Origin: an uncultured Woeseiaceae bacterium
GTDB lineage: Bacteria; Pseudomonadota; Gammaproteobacteria; Steroidobacterales; Woeseiaceae
Reading direction: 5' to 3'
DNA length: 64,000 bases
Assembly: GCA_945787845.1 (NCBI GenBank)
Contig: CALZJH010000011.1
Coordinates: 1 to 64,000 of the forward strand
The translations under genes were made by a program, and so were the position numbers. The notes below the pieces were generated by a model. The model saw nothing but the letters and a program-made list of their open reading frames with translations, was not told the DNA's origin and did no database searches. Every line of letters starts with the position of its first letter. The first letter of the stretch is position 1. This document shows, piece after piece, positions 18,395-27,430 of the stretch.

Positions 18395-19943
18395 GATTGT
18401 GGTCGTACAGCGCCTTTATGGTTTGTTGTGCAGATAATGCCCAGTCAAAGCGCTGGGCGGCGGCGGCCTTGCGAATGGTGTCCCAGGCAACCGGATCTTC
18501 AGCGCGCAGTTTCAGGGCTGCGAGCGTGGTCTCAACGAAGGCATCGGCCTGCGCATCGGGCGTGTTGCCCTCGAACAGGAAACCGGTCTCACCGTGCCGG
18601 ATCGTGTCCCTGAGACCACCGACGGCATGGGCGACACAAGGCTGGCCGCGGCGCATGGCCAGCATCTGGCTGATGCCGCAGGGTTCGAAGCTTGAGGGCA
18701 TCAGGAACAGGTCGCCGGCGTGATACACCGGATCGGCAAGCACTTCAGAGTAGCCACGAAGAAAGATCAGGTTGGGAAGCCTGGCGGCTATGTCCAGGAT
18801 GCGGGCTTCATAGCTCGCCTCGCCACTGCCGAGCACAATGATGACCGCGTCGCGCCCCAGCTTGTTGGCTATGCGTTCGATGGGTGATTCACCCGACGCA
18901 TTCGCGTGCAGCAACAGCGTTGCTTTCTGCGCCACGAGCCTGCCAATGCTCGTGACGAGGTGTTGTGGCCTGCGTTTCGGCATTTTCGCAACGCGCTCGA
19001 GTGCCAGTTTATGCGCCTCGTTGGCCGGCGCTTTAAGCTGCCAGTCGTGGAGCTGTGCTTCGATCATGCTCATTAATCGTTGCCACCCGGGCCGACGGCC
19101 TGGCGAGTCACCGTAGAAGCAGCCGTTCAGGACGCCCGCAAGACGCCCCTCATCGGCGGCACTCTGCAAGAGAGACTCGAGCCCCTCGCCACCGACAAAG
19201 CCGACATCCGGATTGCTGGGCCGGCAAATTTCCCGGGCATAGGTCGGCGATACGGTGCTGACCCGGTCAGCAAGGCGAATCGCGGCTGCCATCGGGTTGA
19301 TGCAGTGCGTGTGTACGGGGTCCGCAACCGAGTCCCTGTTGAAGTCCACCTGGTGAAACCACGCGGCGAGGGACGACTCGTCGCCGTCGAGCGGTCGAGT
19401 CCCCTGGTAGGAGAGGTTGTGGATGGTGAAGACAGTGCGGATACCGCGCAGCTTATTCAACTCGTGGGAGTACTCGATCAACGGCAAATAGAGCGCCGCA
19501 TGCCAATCGTGAAGATGCACGATGTCTGGTGGACGATCCAGGGACCGAATCCAGCAAGCAGCAGCGATGCAATAGAACGCAAACTTGTTGGCGTCTGTCG
19601 CAAAAGGGCGGTCGATATCCTCGTCGAAGTAAATGCGACCCGCGCCATGCTCCTCGAACAAGGCATGATGCAGGATAATGTTTTCGACGCCCTCGTCGCT
19701 GATCAGTCGCCAGACCTCCACCTCGTGCTTTGTACCCCGAAAGGGAGTCAAAACCGTCCCCAGCTGTTCAGTCCCGGTCAGCCGGTGGAGCGTTCCGTAC
19801 GAGGGGGTTGCGACCCGCACCCGCCAGCCTTCGCCTGCCAGTGCTTTTGGCAGGTCGCGCACGACGTCACCGACGCCGCCCACCTTGCCGCCGGGCAGGG
19901 CACCGTTCTCGGATGCGATGAATATGACTTGCCGTGTAACGAT
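18387..19943 (-). CDS. glgA: Glycogen synthase (ADP-glucose type), start codon unclear
   Basis: A GT5 glycogen synthase that extends alpha-1,4 glucan from ADP-glucose. Family motifs are [37 protein letters not shown] and [22 protein letters not shown]. The track begins at GTG 19883, but that codon is the valine inside the substrate-binding motif KVGGVGDV. Reading upstream in frame gives ITRQ-type residues then [15 protein letters not shown], the normal GlgA N-terminus. No ATG, GTG or TTG occurs in that upstream part before an in-frame TGA inside glgC. I place the start at ATC 19943 (11 nt after the glgC stop) as the least bad choice. Identity of the enzyme is secure; its exact start is not. 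Confidence 0.85.
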   Translation of the reverse strand: MVTRQVIFIASENGALPGGKVGGVGDVVRDLPKALAGEGWRVRVATPSYGTLHRLTGTEQLGTVLTPFRGTKHEVEVWRLISDEGVENIILHHALFEEHGAGRIYFDEDIDRPFATDANKFAFYCIAAACWIRSLDRPPDIVHLHDWHAALYLPLIEYSHELNKLRGIRTVFTIHNLSYQGTRPLDGDESSLAAWFHQVDFNRDSVADPVHTHCINPMAAAIRLADRVSTVSPTYAREICRPSNPDVGFVGGEGLESLLQSAADEGRLAGVLNGCFYGDSPGRRPGWQRLMSMIEAQLHDWQLKAPANEAHKLALERVAKMPKRRPQHLVTSIGRLVAQKATLLLHANASGESPIERIANKLGRDAVIIVLGSGEASYEARILDIAARLPNLIFLRGYSEVLADPVYHAGDLFLMPSSFEPCGISQMLAMRRGQPCVAHAVGGLRDTIRHGETGFLFEGNTPDAQADAFVETTLAALKLRAEDPVAWDTIRKAAAAQRFDWALSAQQTIKALYDHNHD

Positions 19944-19953
19944 GCCGGGCGAC

Positions 19954-21234
19954 CTATCGAGTGTGATGCAGCGGCTGCCCGAGCATGTCGGGCGTCACGA
20001 GAGTACGACCGGCCTCGGTCACGCGGAAGCCCCGCTCGCGGTCGTCGTCGTGATTTTCGCCAATCACATCGCCGTCGGCGATCGTGGCGCCCGCGTCGAT
20101 GATGCAATTTTCAATACGGCAGTGGTTGCCGACCTTGACGTCGGGCAGAAGCACCGAGCCCTTTACGCTGCTGAAGGAATTGACGGTGACGCGCGAAAAC
20201 AGCAGCGAGCCTCTGACCTCGGCACCCGACACAACGCAACCGCCCGACACCATCGACTGGATCGCCGCACCGCGGCGGTCCGGGTCGTCGAAGACGAACT
20301 TCGCCGGCGGCGCTTGTGTCTGGAGGGTCACGATCGGCCATTTCTGGTCGTAGAGGTTGAGCTGCGGCGTAACCGATACGAGCTCCATGTTGGCTTCCCA
20401 GAAGGCATCCAGGGTGCCGACATCGCGCCAGTAGGCCTGCTGCTGCGTCTCGGGGTCGCGGAACGGGTAGGCATAGACCTGGTAGTCCTTGATGATGGCC
20501 GGAATGATGTTTTTTCCGAAATCGTGGGCCGATGCCGGCGTGTCGGCATCCTTGATGACCTGCTCGTACAGGAATTCGGTATTGAAAACATAATTGCCCA
20601 TGGATGCGAGGCAGATCCCGGGCTTGCCGGGTATCGAGTTGGGTTTTTCAGGTTTCTCGTCGAAGGCGATGACCCGGCCGTTTTCATCGACGGTCATGAC
20701 CCCGAACTGGCCGGCCGCTTCTTCGCACGGCAGTTCGACGCAACTGACCGTCATGTCGGCGCCCTTGTCATCGTGCATGGCGAGGAATGGGCCGTAGTCC
20801 ATCTTGTAGATGTGATCACCGGCCAGGACCAGCACGAGGCGCGGGTCGTGAGTTCGGAAAATGTCGAGATTCTGATAAACGGCGTCCGCCGTGCCGCGGT
20901 ACCACTCGCCGCCAACCCGTTGAGATGCGGGGAGAATTTCCACGAACTCGCGCGCACCGGCCTGGAATCGGGACCAGCCGTGAACCAGGTGCCGGATCAA
21001 GGAATGGGCCTTGTACTGGGTGAGCACGCCGATACGACGCACGCCGGAATTGATGCAGTTCGAAAGGGCAAAGTCGATGATGCGGTACTTGCCGCCGAAG
21101 TAAAGGGCGGGTTTCGCCCTCCAGCTCGTCAGCTCGTAAAGTCTGGAGCCCTGTCCGCCTGCCAGAACAAGTGCCAGGGTATCCCGAGTGAGCAGGCTGA
21201 CGTGACGAGAAAACTCGCTATTCGATTGGTCCAT
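19954..21234 (-). CDS. glgC: Glucose-1-phosphate adenylyltransferase
   Basis: A 426-residue ADP-glucose pyrophosphorylase, the committed step of bacterial glycogen synthesis. The nucleotide-binding motif is [15 protein letters not shown]. Other blocks are [31 protein letters not shown] and, near the C-terminus, a left-handed beta-helix with [16 protein letters not shown]. It overlaps malQ by 17 nt and ends 10 nt before the inferred glgA start. The enzyme is usually under allosteric control by glycolytic metabolites. Confidence 0.96.
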   Translation of the reverse strand: MDQSNSEFSRHVSLLTRDTLALVLAGGQGSRLYELTSWRAKPALYFGGKYRIIDFALSNCINSGVRRIGVLTQYKAHSLIRHLVHGWSRFQAGAREFVEILPASQRVGGEWYRGTADAVYQNLDIFRTHDPRLVLVLAGDHIYKMDYGPFLAMHDDKGADMTVSCVELPCEEAAGQFGVMTVDENGRVIAFDEKPEKPNSIPGKPGICLASMGNYVFNTEFLYEQVIKDADTPASAHDFGKNIIPAIIKDYQVYAYPFRDPETQQQAYWRDVGTLDAFWEANMELVSVTPQLNLYDQKWPIVTLQTQAPPAKFVFDDPDRRGAAIQSMVSGGCVVSGAEVRGSLLFSRVTVNSFSSVKGSVLLPDVKVGNHCRIENCIIDAGATIADGDVIGENHDDDRERGFRVTEAGRTLVTPDMLGQPLHHTR

Positions 21235-22780
21235 GTGATGACGGTCCGCGCTCTGAGGCTGTTACCAGTGACGCGATATTGTCGCAGATTTCGGGCGTCA
21301 GTTGCTCGTCAATTACGCGCCAACGCCAGTTACCGCCGGATGTTCCCGGTGTATTGATGCGAGCCTCGGATCCCAGGCCCAGGAAGTCCTGCAATGGTGC
21401 TATAGCGATGCAGGCGGCCGTCGAAAATGCGGCCCGGATCAGGTCATGATGCATGGTTTCGGGGGTTCCCCCGGTAACGCGCAACGCGGCTGCCTGGTCG
21501 GCCTCGATGTCTGCGGCGCTGCGGATATCGTCCGGGCTGCCCCGGAACCAGCCTGCGGTCGTGTCGTTGTCGTGCGTACCTGAGTAACAAACGCTGTTTT
21601 CGCTCACATCAGACAGGGAGAAATTGGGATCGCAGACGTCGAACTGCAGCACATGCATGCCCGGGATCTGATGACGGTCCCGCAGGGCGGTTACTTCCGT
21701 CGTGATGACACCGAGGTCCTCGGCGACGATCGGCAGGTTGCCCAGCGCATCGCGCATGGCATCAAAGATGGCATCGCCCGGCCCGGGTTCCCAGGCGCCG
21801 CTTCGTGCCGTATCCGCGTCTGCCGGCACCGCCCAGTAAGCTTCGAAGCCGCGAAAGTGATCGATGCGTACGAGGTCGGCGAGCTCCGCCGTCGCGCGCA
21901 GGCGGTCGACCCACCACGCGTAGTCATCCGCCGCGTGCTGCGCCCAGTCGTACAGCGGGTTGCCCCAGAGCTGACCGTCCGCACTGAAATAGTCGGGCGG
22001 CACACCGGCCACATAGTCGGGACGTCCGTCTTCGTCGATGCGGAGGATTTCCCGGTTGGCCCAGGCGTCCGAGCTGTCGAGTGCGATGCAGATCGGCATG
22101 TCGCCGAACAGCACCACACCATTCTCGTGGGCATAGTCCCGCAGGGCCCACCATTGTCGGAAAAACAGGTACTGTATGATTTTGATCGCCTTGATACGGT
22201 CCGCTTCCTGCCGCTCGAGCCTCGCCAGTGCCGTGGCTTCGCGATGCACGTACTCAGGCTTCCATTCCGGCCATGGCCGTTCACCATGACGCGTCTTGAG
22301 GATGCGGAACAGCGCATAGTCATGCAGCCACTCCTTATCGTTTCTCGCAACGAAGCTATTGAAATCACTGAGAATTTCGTCGCTGACGGTGCTTTCGAAA
22401 CGGCCGGCAGCCAGCGCCAGCAGTCGATTCTTGACCGGTATCAGCGCGCCATAATCGACGTATCGATCAGGAAGCGTCGTCAATTCGCTGACTTCGCCGT
22501 GGTTGAGCAGTCGCAAATGAATCAATTCGCCAATATCAACGAGCATTTCATTGCCGGCAAACGTCGACAGCGGCTGGTAAGGCGAATCGCCGTAAGCGGT
22601 CGGGCCGAGCGGCAGGAATTGCCATACCGAAAGCTCCATGGCCCGCATTCGGTCCACGAAGGCATGCGCCGCCGCCCCGAGCTCGCCGATGCCATAGGGG
22701 CCGGGGAGAGACGTCATGTGCAGGCAAACGCCGGCACGCCGATCCCGCAGCAATTCCGGACCTTTCAGAATCTCAGCCAT
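21218..22780 (-). CDS. malQ: 4-alpha-glucanotransferase (amylomaltase)
   Basis: A 520-residue GH77 enzyme that moves maltooligosaccharide segments between chains and releases glucose. Conserved regions are [29 protein letters not shown] (nucleophile Asp), VAEDLG (acid Glu) and [13 protein letters not shown]. It is the first gene of the six-gene operon malQ-glgC-glgA-glgB-glgP-glgX and its 3' end overlaps glgC by 17 nt. The start faces the LacI-type twin operator at 22812-22861, 31 bp upstream, so it is likely repressed when maltodextrin is absent. Confidence 0.95.
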   Translation of the reverse strand: MAEILKGPELLRDRRAGVCLHMTSLPGPYGIGELGAAAHAFVDRMRAMELSVWQFLPLGPTAYGDSPYQPLSTFAGNEMLVDIGELIHLRLLNHGEVSELTTLPDRYVDYGALIPVKNRLLALAAGRFESTVSDEILSDFNSFVARNDKEWLHDYALFRILKTRHGERPWPEWKPEYVHREATALARLERQEADRIKAIKIIQYLFFRQWWALRDYAHENGVVLFGDMPICIALDSSDAWANREILRIDEDGRPDYVAGVPPDYFSADGQLWGNPLYDWAQHAADDYAWWVDRLRATAELADLVRIDHFRGFEAYWAVPADADTARSGAWEPGPGDAIFDAMRDALGNLPIVAEDLGVITTEVTALRDRHQIPGMHVLQFDVCDPNFSLSDVSENSVCYSGTHDNDTTAGWFRGSPDDIRSAADIEADQAAALRVTGGTPETMHHDLIRAAFSTAACIAIAPLQDFLGLGSEARINTPGTSGGNWRWRVIDEQLTPEICDNIASLVTASERGPSSHGPIE

Positions 22781-22811
22781 TGGAAGAACCTAAAGACAGC
22801 CCTTTCTGAGG

Positions 22812-22861
22812 GCAACGCGATGCATACGTATTCACCAATGAATACGTATGCATCGCGTTGC
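22812..22861. promoter_or_regulatory. Twin LacI-type operators in a perfect 23-bp inverted repeat
   Basis: Arms 22812-22834 and 22839-22861 (GCAACGCGATGCATACGTATTCA and its exact complement) are separated by CCAA. Each arm holds a near-palindromic LacI-type site with a central ACGT: TGCATACGTATTCA at 22821-22834 and TGAATACGTATGCA at 22839-22852, centred 18 bp apart. The element lies between the divergent malQ operon and the TonB receptor gene. The same 14-mer recurs once at 34017-34030. The LacI-type gene at 37262-38290 is the likely binder. Confidence 0.7.
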
Positions 22862-22929
22862 TCACGACAGAGCCGCTTCTTAAGATATGGAAACATCTGT
22901 AGGTAAGGCTCTTGTGGGGGGAAATCCTA

Positions 22930-25809
22930 ATGGCCAAGAAAAGGCGCAATCGCGCTCAAACAGTTTCAAGTGAGACAAATGACTGCGAATTAAGCAGCCG
23001 TCGTACAGCGTTGTCGCTTGCGGTCGCCGCCGCACTGGCCGGTGCTCCGGTCATGAGCAACGTGGCCTACGCACAGGACGCTGACGACGAGCCGATTGAG
23101 GAAATCATAACGACCGGCATCCGCATGAGTATCCTGGATTCCGTGTCAACGAAACGAGCTGGCGATACCATTGTTGACGTCGTCGACGCCGGCGTCCTGG
23201 GCTCGCTCCCTGATCAGTCCATTGCCGATGCGCTGGGTCGCCTGCCGGGCGTCACCACCATTCGGGACTCCGGGCAATCGTCGCAGTTGAATATTCGCGG
23301 TATGAATGGTGATTTCATCCAGACGACCATGAATGGCCGCGAGCAGGTGTCGACGGCGGGCTATTCGGAAGCGACGCGCTGGAGTTCGTTTGACCAGTAT
23401 CCTGCAGAGCTGGTTAACCAGGCCGCCGTCTACAAGGCGCCGAAGGCCTCGCAGATCGAAGGCGGTGTTGCCGGTATCGTAGAGCTGAAGACAGCCAATC
23501 CGCTGGATGCGCAGAAGCCCCACAACTTCTCGCTGAACGCGCGCATGTCGCTCAATGACGCGGCCGATTCCTACGGTGGCGACGACACGGGCGAGCGCTA
23601 TACGTTTTCTTACCAGGGCAAATTTGCCGACGACAAGGTCGGAATCGCCGCCGGGTACTCATTCCTCGAGCAGCCGAATGCGTTCATCTTCTCGCGCGCC
23701 GGCGCCGACAGCCAGCTCGGATTCGGAACCCGCAACATCAATGGCGTCGATGTTTCAGTGCCGCGGGCATTCCAGTGGCAGGCCGGTAATGGCAGCGATG
23801 AGCGCACCGGCTACCTCGCCTCGATTGTGTTTCAGCCGAATGACAGGATTAAGGCCCAGGTCGACTATTTCCGTTCGGAATTCGACCGTGGCGATGCGCG
23901 CCAGGGCATCACGGTCGGCGGTCTCGATGAGGATGAGGCCAACTCCGTAATTACCAATCCTGTCGTCGTCGATGGGCTTCTCACGAGCGCGACCGTCAGC
24001 GCCGTCGATCCCAACGCGGTAGGACAGTCTCATCCGTGGTTCGAGGCTCGTACCGAAGACCAGACGACGACAGCCGATTCCGAGACAGTCGGCCTGAATC
24101 TCGAGTGGTTCATCACCGATTCCAGCACACTGTCGCTGGATTACTCGACCGGCGAGGGCACCAAGACACGCGAGGATCGCATCGCGTCGATGCACGCCTA
24201 TGAACCTGGTGGCGCAGCGGAGGCCGCCAACACGTCGTTTACCTACCAGTTGAATGGCGAAGGAATAGCGACGGGTAGCTTCAGCGGCTTCGATTTCACC
24301 GACCCGAATTCCATGATGCTGTCGCGCTACGAGCGATACCCGCACCTCTATACCGATGAGATCGATTCCTTCAAGGTTGATTTCAGGCAGGACGTTGAGT
24401 GGGGAGCCATTTCCTCGGTCGAAGCAGGCGTTCGTCTTTCGGAGCGCACGTTTGGTGCGGATCGCGGCACGTTCCTGTACGGGTCGCGCAGTGGCCAGGG
24501 AACGGGCTGGTGTGAAGACAACACGTCAAGTCTCACCTGCGCGCCGCAGTCGGTGGCCAACTTCGTCAGCACACAGTCCCTGCCGGGCGTACCGGATCAC
24601 TTCATTATTACCGACCTGAATGGTCTCGGCGATGCCATTTTCGGCCCGGGCGGTTCTGCCGGTATCAAGCTGCACAGCCGTGACTGGACCTTTATCGAGT
24701 CGAACGACATCCAGGAAGACACGGAAGCGCTTTACCTGATGGCAAACCTCGATTTCGAGTGGGGCGATGTTCCCGTCAGCGGTAACATAGGTGTTCGCTA
24801 CGTACGGACTGACGTGAAGACGATCGGTCTGCAGAACGTCGGCGCCGGCAACGGCACACCGATCACCGATGGCGTTGGCGTTACCCAGGATAACCTCGAT
24901 TTCGTCGACTACGGTCCGGACTATTCGGACACGCTGCCTTCTATCAACCTGAATTTCGAGCTCACCGAAAATGACATCCTGCGGGTCGCCGCAGCCAAAG
25001 TCATCGGTCGTCCGCCGGTCGGTCAGATGAAGGGCGGCGCCGGTTCGTGGAACGGCGGTGCGGATCCCAACACGGGCCTCATCGAGTACAACGTCTGGAC
25101 CAATGGCACGCCGTACCTGGACCCGTTCCGCGCCAATCAGCTCGACGTGTCTTATGAGCACTACTTTGATGACGGTGGCGCCGTTACGGCCGCTGTTTTC
25201 TGGAAAGACATCGAGTCGCTGGTTGAAGGCCCGACGCAGTTCACGGGCGACGACATTCCGGACGACCTCGGCATCATCGTGCCGCCGGGCCAGTTCCTCA
25301 ACATCTACCAGACCTACCTGAACAACGATAAAGGCGGCTACATCCGGGGCATCGAGCTGGCGGGCACCACGACCTTCGATTCCCTGCCCGGGATCTGGGC
25401 CGGACTGGGTGCGACGGCCAGCTATTCGTTTACCGAGAGTGAGACGCAGGTCGGCGGAGGCGCGTTCTACAATCAGGACCTGCCGTTGCCGGGTCTGTCG
25501 GAAAATGTCTGGAGTGCGACGGTGTTTTTGGACATCGACCGCTTCAGTTCACACATCAACATGCGCTATCGGGACGAGTTTGTGCAGAACCTGCCTATTC
25601 CGGGTGCTGGTTCGCCGACGCTGGCCCAGGCCTATACCACGGTCGATGCGCAAGTGTCTTACGCGTTCGACAATGGCCTCACCATCGTATTGTCGGGTAA
25701 CAACCTGACTGACGAGGAGAACATCATCGAATACGGTGTTGATAACGCATTTGGCGAGTACAAGCAGTTTGGACGCCAGTTCTACTTTGGAGTCAACTAC
25801 CAGTACTAG
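22930..25809 (+). CDS. TonB-dependent receptor, probably for maltodextrin-type alpha-glucans
   Basis: A 959-residue outer membrane receptor. A long basic N-terminus leads to a signal sequence (SLAVAAALAGAPVMSNVAYAQ). Then come an acidic stretch, a TonB-box-like EEIITTGIR, and a plug domain (SIADALGRLPGVTTIRDSGQSSQLNIRGMNGD). A 22-strand type barrel ends in the aromatic residues of GVNYQY. The layout matches the TonB-Xanth-Caul receptor group, many of which take up sugars. The track start is TTG 22912; ATG 22930 after GGGGGGAA is preferred. The upstream twin operator, the downstream alpha-glucan enzymes and the adjacent glycogen operon point to maltooligosaccharides as ligand, by inference. 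A terminator follows the stop. Confidence 0.9.
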   Translation: MAKKRRNRAQTVSSETNDCELSSRRTALSLAVAAALAGAPVMSNVAYAQDADDEPIEEIITTGIRMSILDSVSTKRAGDTIVDVVDAGVLGSLPDQSIADALGRLPGVTTIRDSGQSSQLNIRGMNGDFIQTTMNGREQVSTAGYSEATRWSSFDQYPAELVNQAAVYKAPKASQIEGGVAGIVELKTANPLDAQKPHNFSLNARMSLNDAADSYGGDDTGERYTFSYQGKFADDKVGIAAGYSFLEQPNAFIFSRAGADSQLGFGTRNINGVDVSVPRAFQWQAGNGSDERTGYLASIVFQPNDRIKAQVDYFRSEFDRGDARQGITVGGLDEDEANSVITNPVVVDGLLTSATVSAVDPNAVGQSHPWFEARTEDQTTTADSETVGLNLEWFITDSSTLSLDYSTGEGTKTREDRIASMHAYEPGGAAEAANTSFTYQLNGEGIATGSFSGFDFTDPNSMMLSRYERYPHLYTDEIDSFKVDFRQDVEWGAISSVEAGVRLSERTFGADRGTFLYGSRSGQGTGWCEDNTSSLTCAPQSVANFVSTQSLPGVPDHFIITDLNGLGDAIFGPGGSAGIKLHSRDWTFIESNDIQEDTEALYLMANLDFEWGDVPVSGNIGVRYVRTDVKTIGLQNVGAGNGTPITDGVGVTQDNLDFVDYGPDYSDTLPSINLNFELTENDILRVAAAKVIGRPPVGQMKGGAGSWNGGADPNTGLIEYNVWTNGTPYLDPFRANQLDVSYEHYFDDGGAVTAAVFWKDIESLVEGPTQFTGDDIPDDLGIIVPPGQFLNIYQTYLNNDKGGYIRGIELAGTTTFDSLPGIWAGLGATASYSFTESETQVGGGAFYNQDLPLPGLSENVWSATVFLDIDRFSSHINMRYRDEFVQNLPIPGAGSPTLAQAYTTVDAQVSYAFDNGLTIVLSGNNLTDEENIIEYGVDNAFGEYKQFGRQFYFGVNYQY

Positions 25810-25860
25810 GCAGTTAGCGACACCACTGACCTTCTTACCCCGTTTTGAAAGTCAGATAGG

Positions 25861-25898
25861 CCGCCCGGGAAGCCACGCTTGTCGGGCGGTTTTTTTTT
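25861..25898 (+). terminator. Intrinsic terminator after the TonB receptor gene
   Basis: CCGCCCG (25861-25867) pairs with CGGGCGG (25883-25889) and is followed by nine T residues. The halogenase-like gene starts only about 15 to 40 nt later, so its expression probably depends on read-through. Confidence 0.88.
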
Positions 25899-25912
25899 GC
25901 TAGGCTGTGGCA

Positions 25913-27430
25913 ATGAGACAGGCTATGAATGACAGCATGAAAAGTATTGTAATTCTGGGTGGCGGAACCGCCGGCTGGATCGCCGCAAATCTTATTGCGA
26001 CTCATTGGGAAGACAAGCAGCTCGACATCACCCTGGTCGAGGCGCCCGATATCGGCATTATCGGTGTGGGCGAGGGCTCTACCCCACCGCTCAAGACCTT
26101 CCTGGAGGTTATTGGCGTGGCAGAGGATGAGTGGATGGGGCGTTGCGATGCAACCTACAAGGTGGGTATCACGTTCAGGGACTGGTCGACGAAACCCGGG
26201 TTTGACGAGTACTTCCATCCATTCTTGTGCCAGCCCGATGAGTTCTCGGTTCCCGCCTTCTTCCACAACAGTTTCTTGCGCCGCCAGGGGGTCGACCTTG
26301 ACGGGCACCCCAGCCAGTACTTCCTTGCGTGGCAGCTGGCGAAGCAGCGGCTGGCGCCAGTCGCGCCACCAAATTTTCCGTTCGAGATGAATTACGGATA
26401 TCACTTCAATTCGGGAATGCTGGGCGAATTCCTGCAGGAGTGGGCGGCCAGGAAGGGCGTCAAATACAAGCAGGCGGCGGTAACCGAGACGGTACTCAAC
26501 GAGCACGGTTACATCGATTACCTGAAGACCGACACCGAGGAAACCATCAAGGCCGATTTCTATGTCGACTCGACGGGTTTTCGCAGCGAGTTGCTGCAAA
26601 AGGCGCTCGGCGTGCCATTTGAGAGCTGCGAGGACGTGTTGTTTAACGATTCGGCGGTCGTCTTCCCGACCGAGCCCGACGAGAACCCGTCACCGCAGAC
26701 GATCTCGACCGCGCTCAAGTATGGCTGGGGATGGAAGATTCCCTTGACGTCGAGATTTGGCAACGGCTACGTCTACAGTTCAAAGTACGTGGACGACGAC
26801 GATGCAGAGATGGAGTTCAGGCAGCACCTGGGGCTGGTGGATTCCGACATCGAAGCCCGCAGGCTCAAGTTCAAGGTAGGACGTGTCAAGGAACACTGGG
26901 CCAAGAACTGTCTCGCCGTTGGCCTGTCACAGGGCTTCATCGAGCCGCTCGAGGCGACGGCGCTCGATATGGTGCAGGAAACTGTGGTGCGCTTCATTGA
27001 AGCTGCCAATAAAGGCAATTTCACTGACCAGTACAGAGATGAATTCAACGAGCGCATCAGCAAGCGATTTGATGCAGTGCGCGACTACATCGTTTGCCAC
27101 TATCGCATCAGTTCGCGCGACGATACTGACTACTGGCGCGATTGTGCAACCAACGAGAAAATATCCAGGTCGCTGCGCGAGCTCCTCACCGCGTGGATGT
27201 CGGGCAAGAATATTACCGACGAACTCGAGCGGCAGAACCTGGACGCCTATTTCCCGAGTGTGTCGTGGAATTGCCTGTTAGCGGGGAAGGGCATTCTGCC
27301 GTCGCAGGACCAGGTCCGGCCGGGCAATGAGCTGGCGCACAAGTATGACCTTGCGAAGATTGCGAGCTATCTTGAGGGTTGCGCCCTCAACTTCAAGCCC
27401 CACCAGGAGCAGCTGCGCGCGGTTCACTGA
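25913..27430 (+). CDS. Tryptophan halogenase-like flavoprotein (TonB receptor partner)
   Basis: A flavin-dependent halogenase-family protein of about 505 residues. Motifs: GGGTAGW for FADH2, GVGEGSTPPLK, the catalytic lysine in ATYKVGITFRDW, the WxWxIP signature GWGWKIPLTSRFGNG, and GLSQGFIEPLEATAL. All key residues seem intact. Several starts are possible (GTG 25907, ATG 25913, 25925, 25937) and no ribosome-binding site decides between them. It follows the receptor terminator closely and its 3' end overlaps the convergent homologue by 7 nt. Family enzymes at TonB loci often halogenate indoles in vitro; the natural substrate here is unknown. Confidence 0.88.
   Translation: MRQAMNDSMKSIVILGGGTAGWIAANLIATHWEDKQLDITLVEAPDIGIIGVGEGSTPPLKTFLEVIGVAEDEWMGRCDATYKVGITFRDWSTKPGFDEYFHPFLCQPDEFSVPAFFHNSFLRRQGVDLDGHPSQYFLAWQLAKQRLAPVAPPNFPFEMNYGYHFNSGMLGEFLQEWAARKGVKYKQAAVTETVLNEHGYIDYLKTDTEETIKADFYVDSTGFRSELLQKALGVPFESCEDVLFNDSAVVFPTEPDENPSPQTISTALKYGWGWKIPLTSRFGNGYVYSSKYVDDDDAEMEFRQHLGLVDSDIEARRLKFKVGRVKEHWAKNCLAVGLSQGFIEPLEATALDMVQETVVRFIEAANKGNFTDQYRDEFNERISKRFDAVRDYIVCHYRISSRDDTDYWRDCATNEKISRSLRELLTAWMSGKNITDELERQNLDAYFPSVSWNCLLAGKGILPSQDQVRPGNELAHKYDLAKIASYLEGCALNFKPHQEQLRAVH

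Noticed and set aside
19881-19956. Frameshifted or broken glgA
   Set aside because: The frame is open through the whole conserved N-terminus and the rest is intact; only the start codon is unusual, so I keep it as a gene rather than a pseudogene.
19678-21357. 559-aa plus-strand ORF
   Set aside because: Antisense to glgC and the start of glgA; the minus-strand product has the full adenylyltransferase motifs, so this is a GC-rich shadow.
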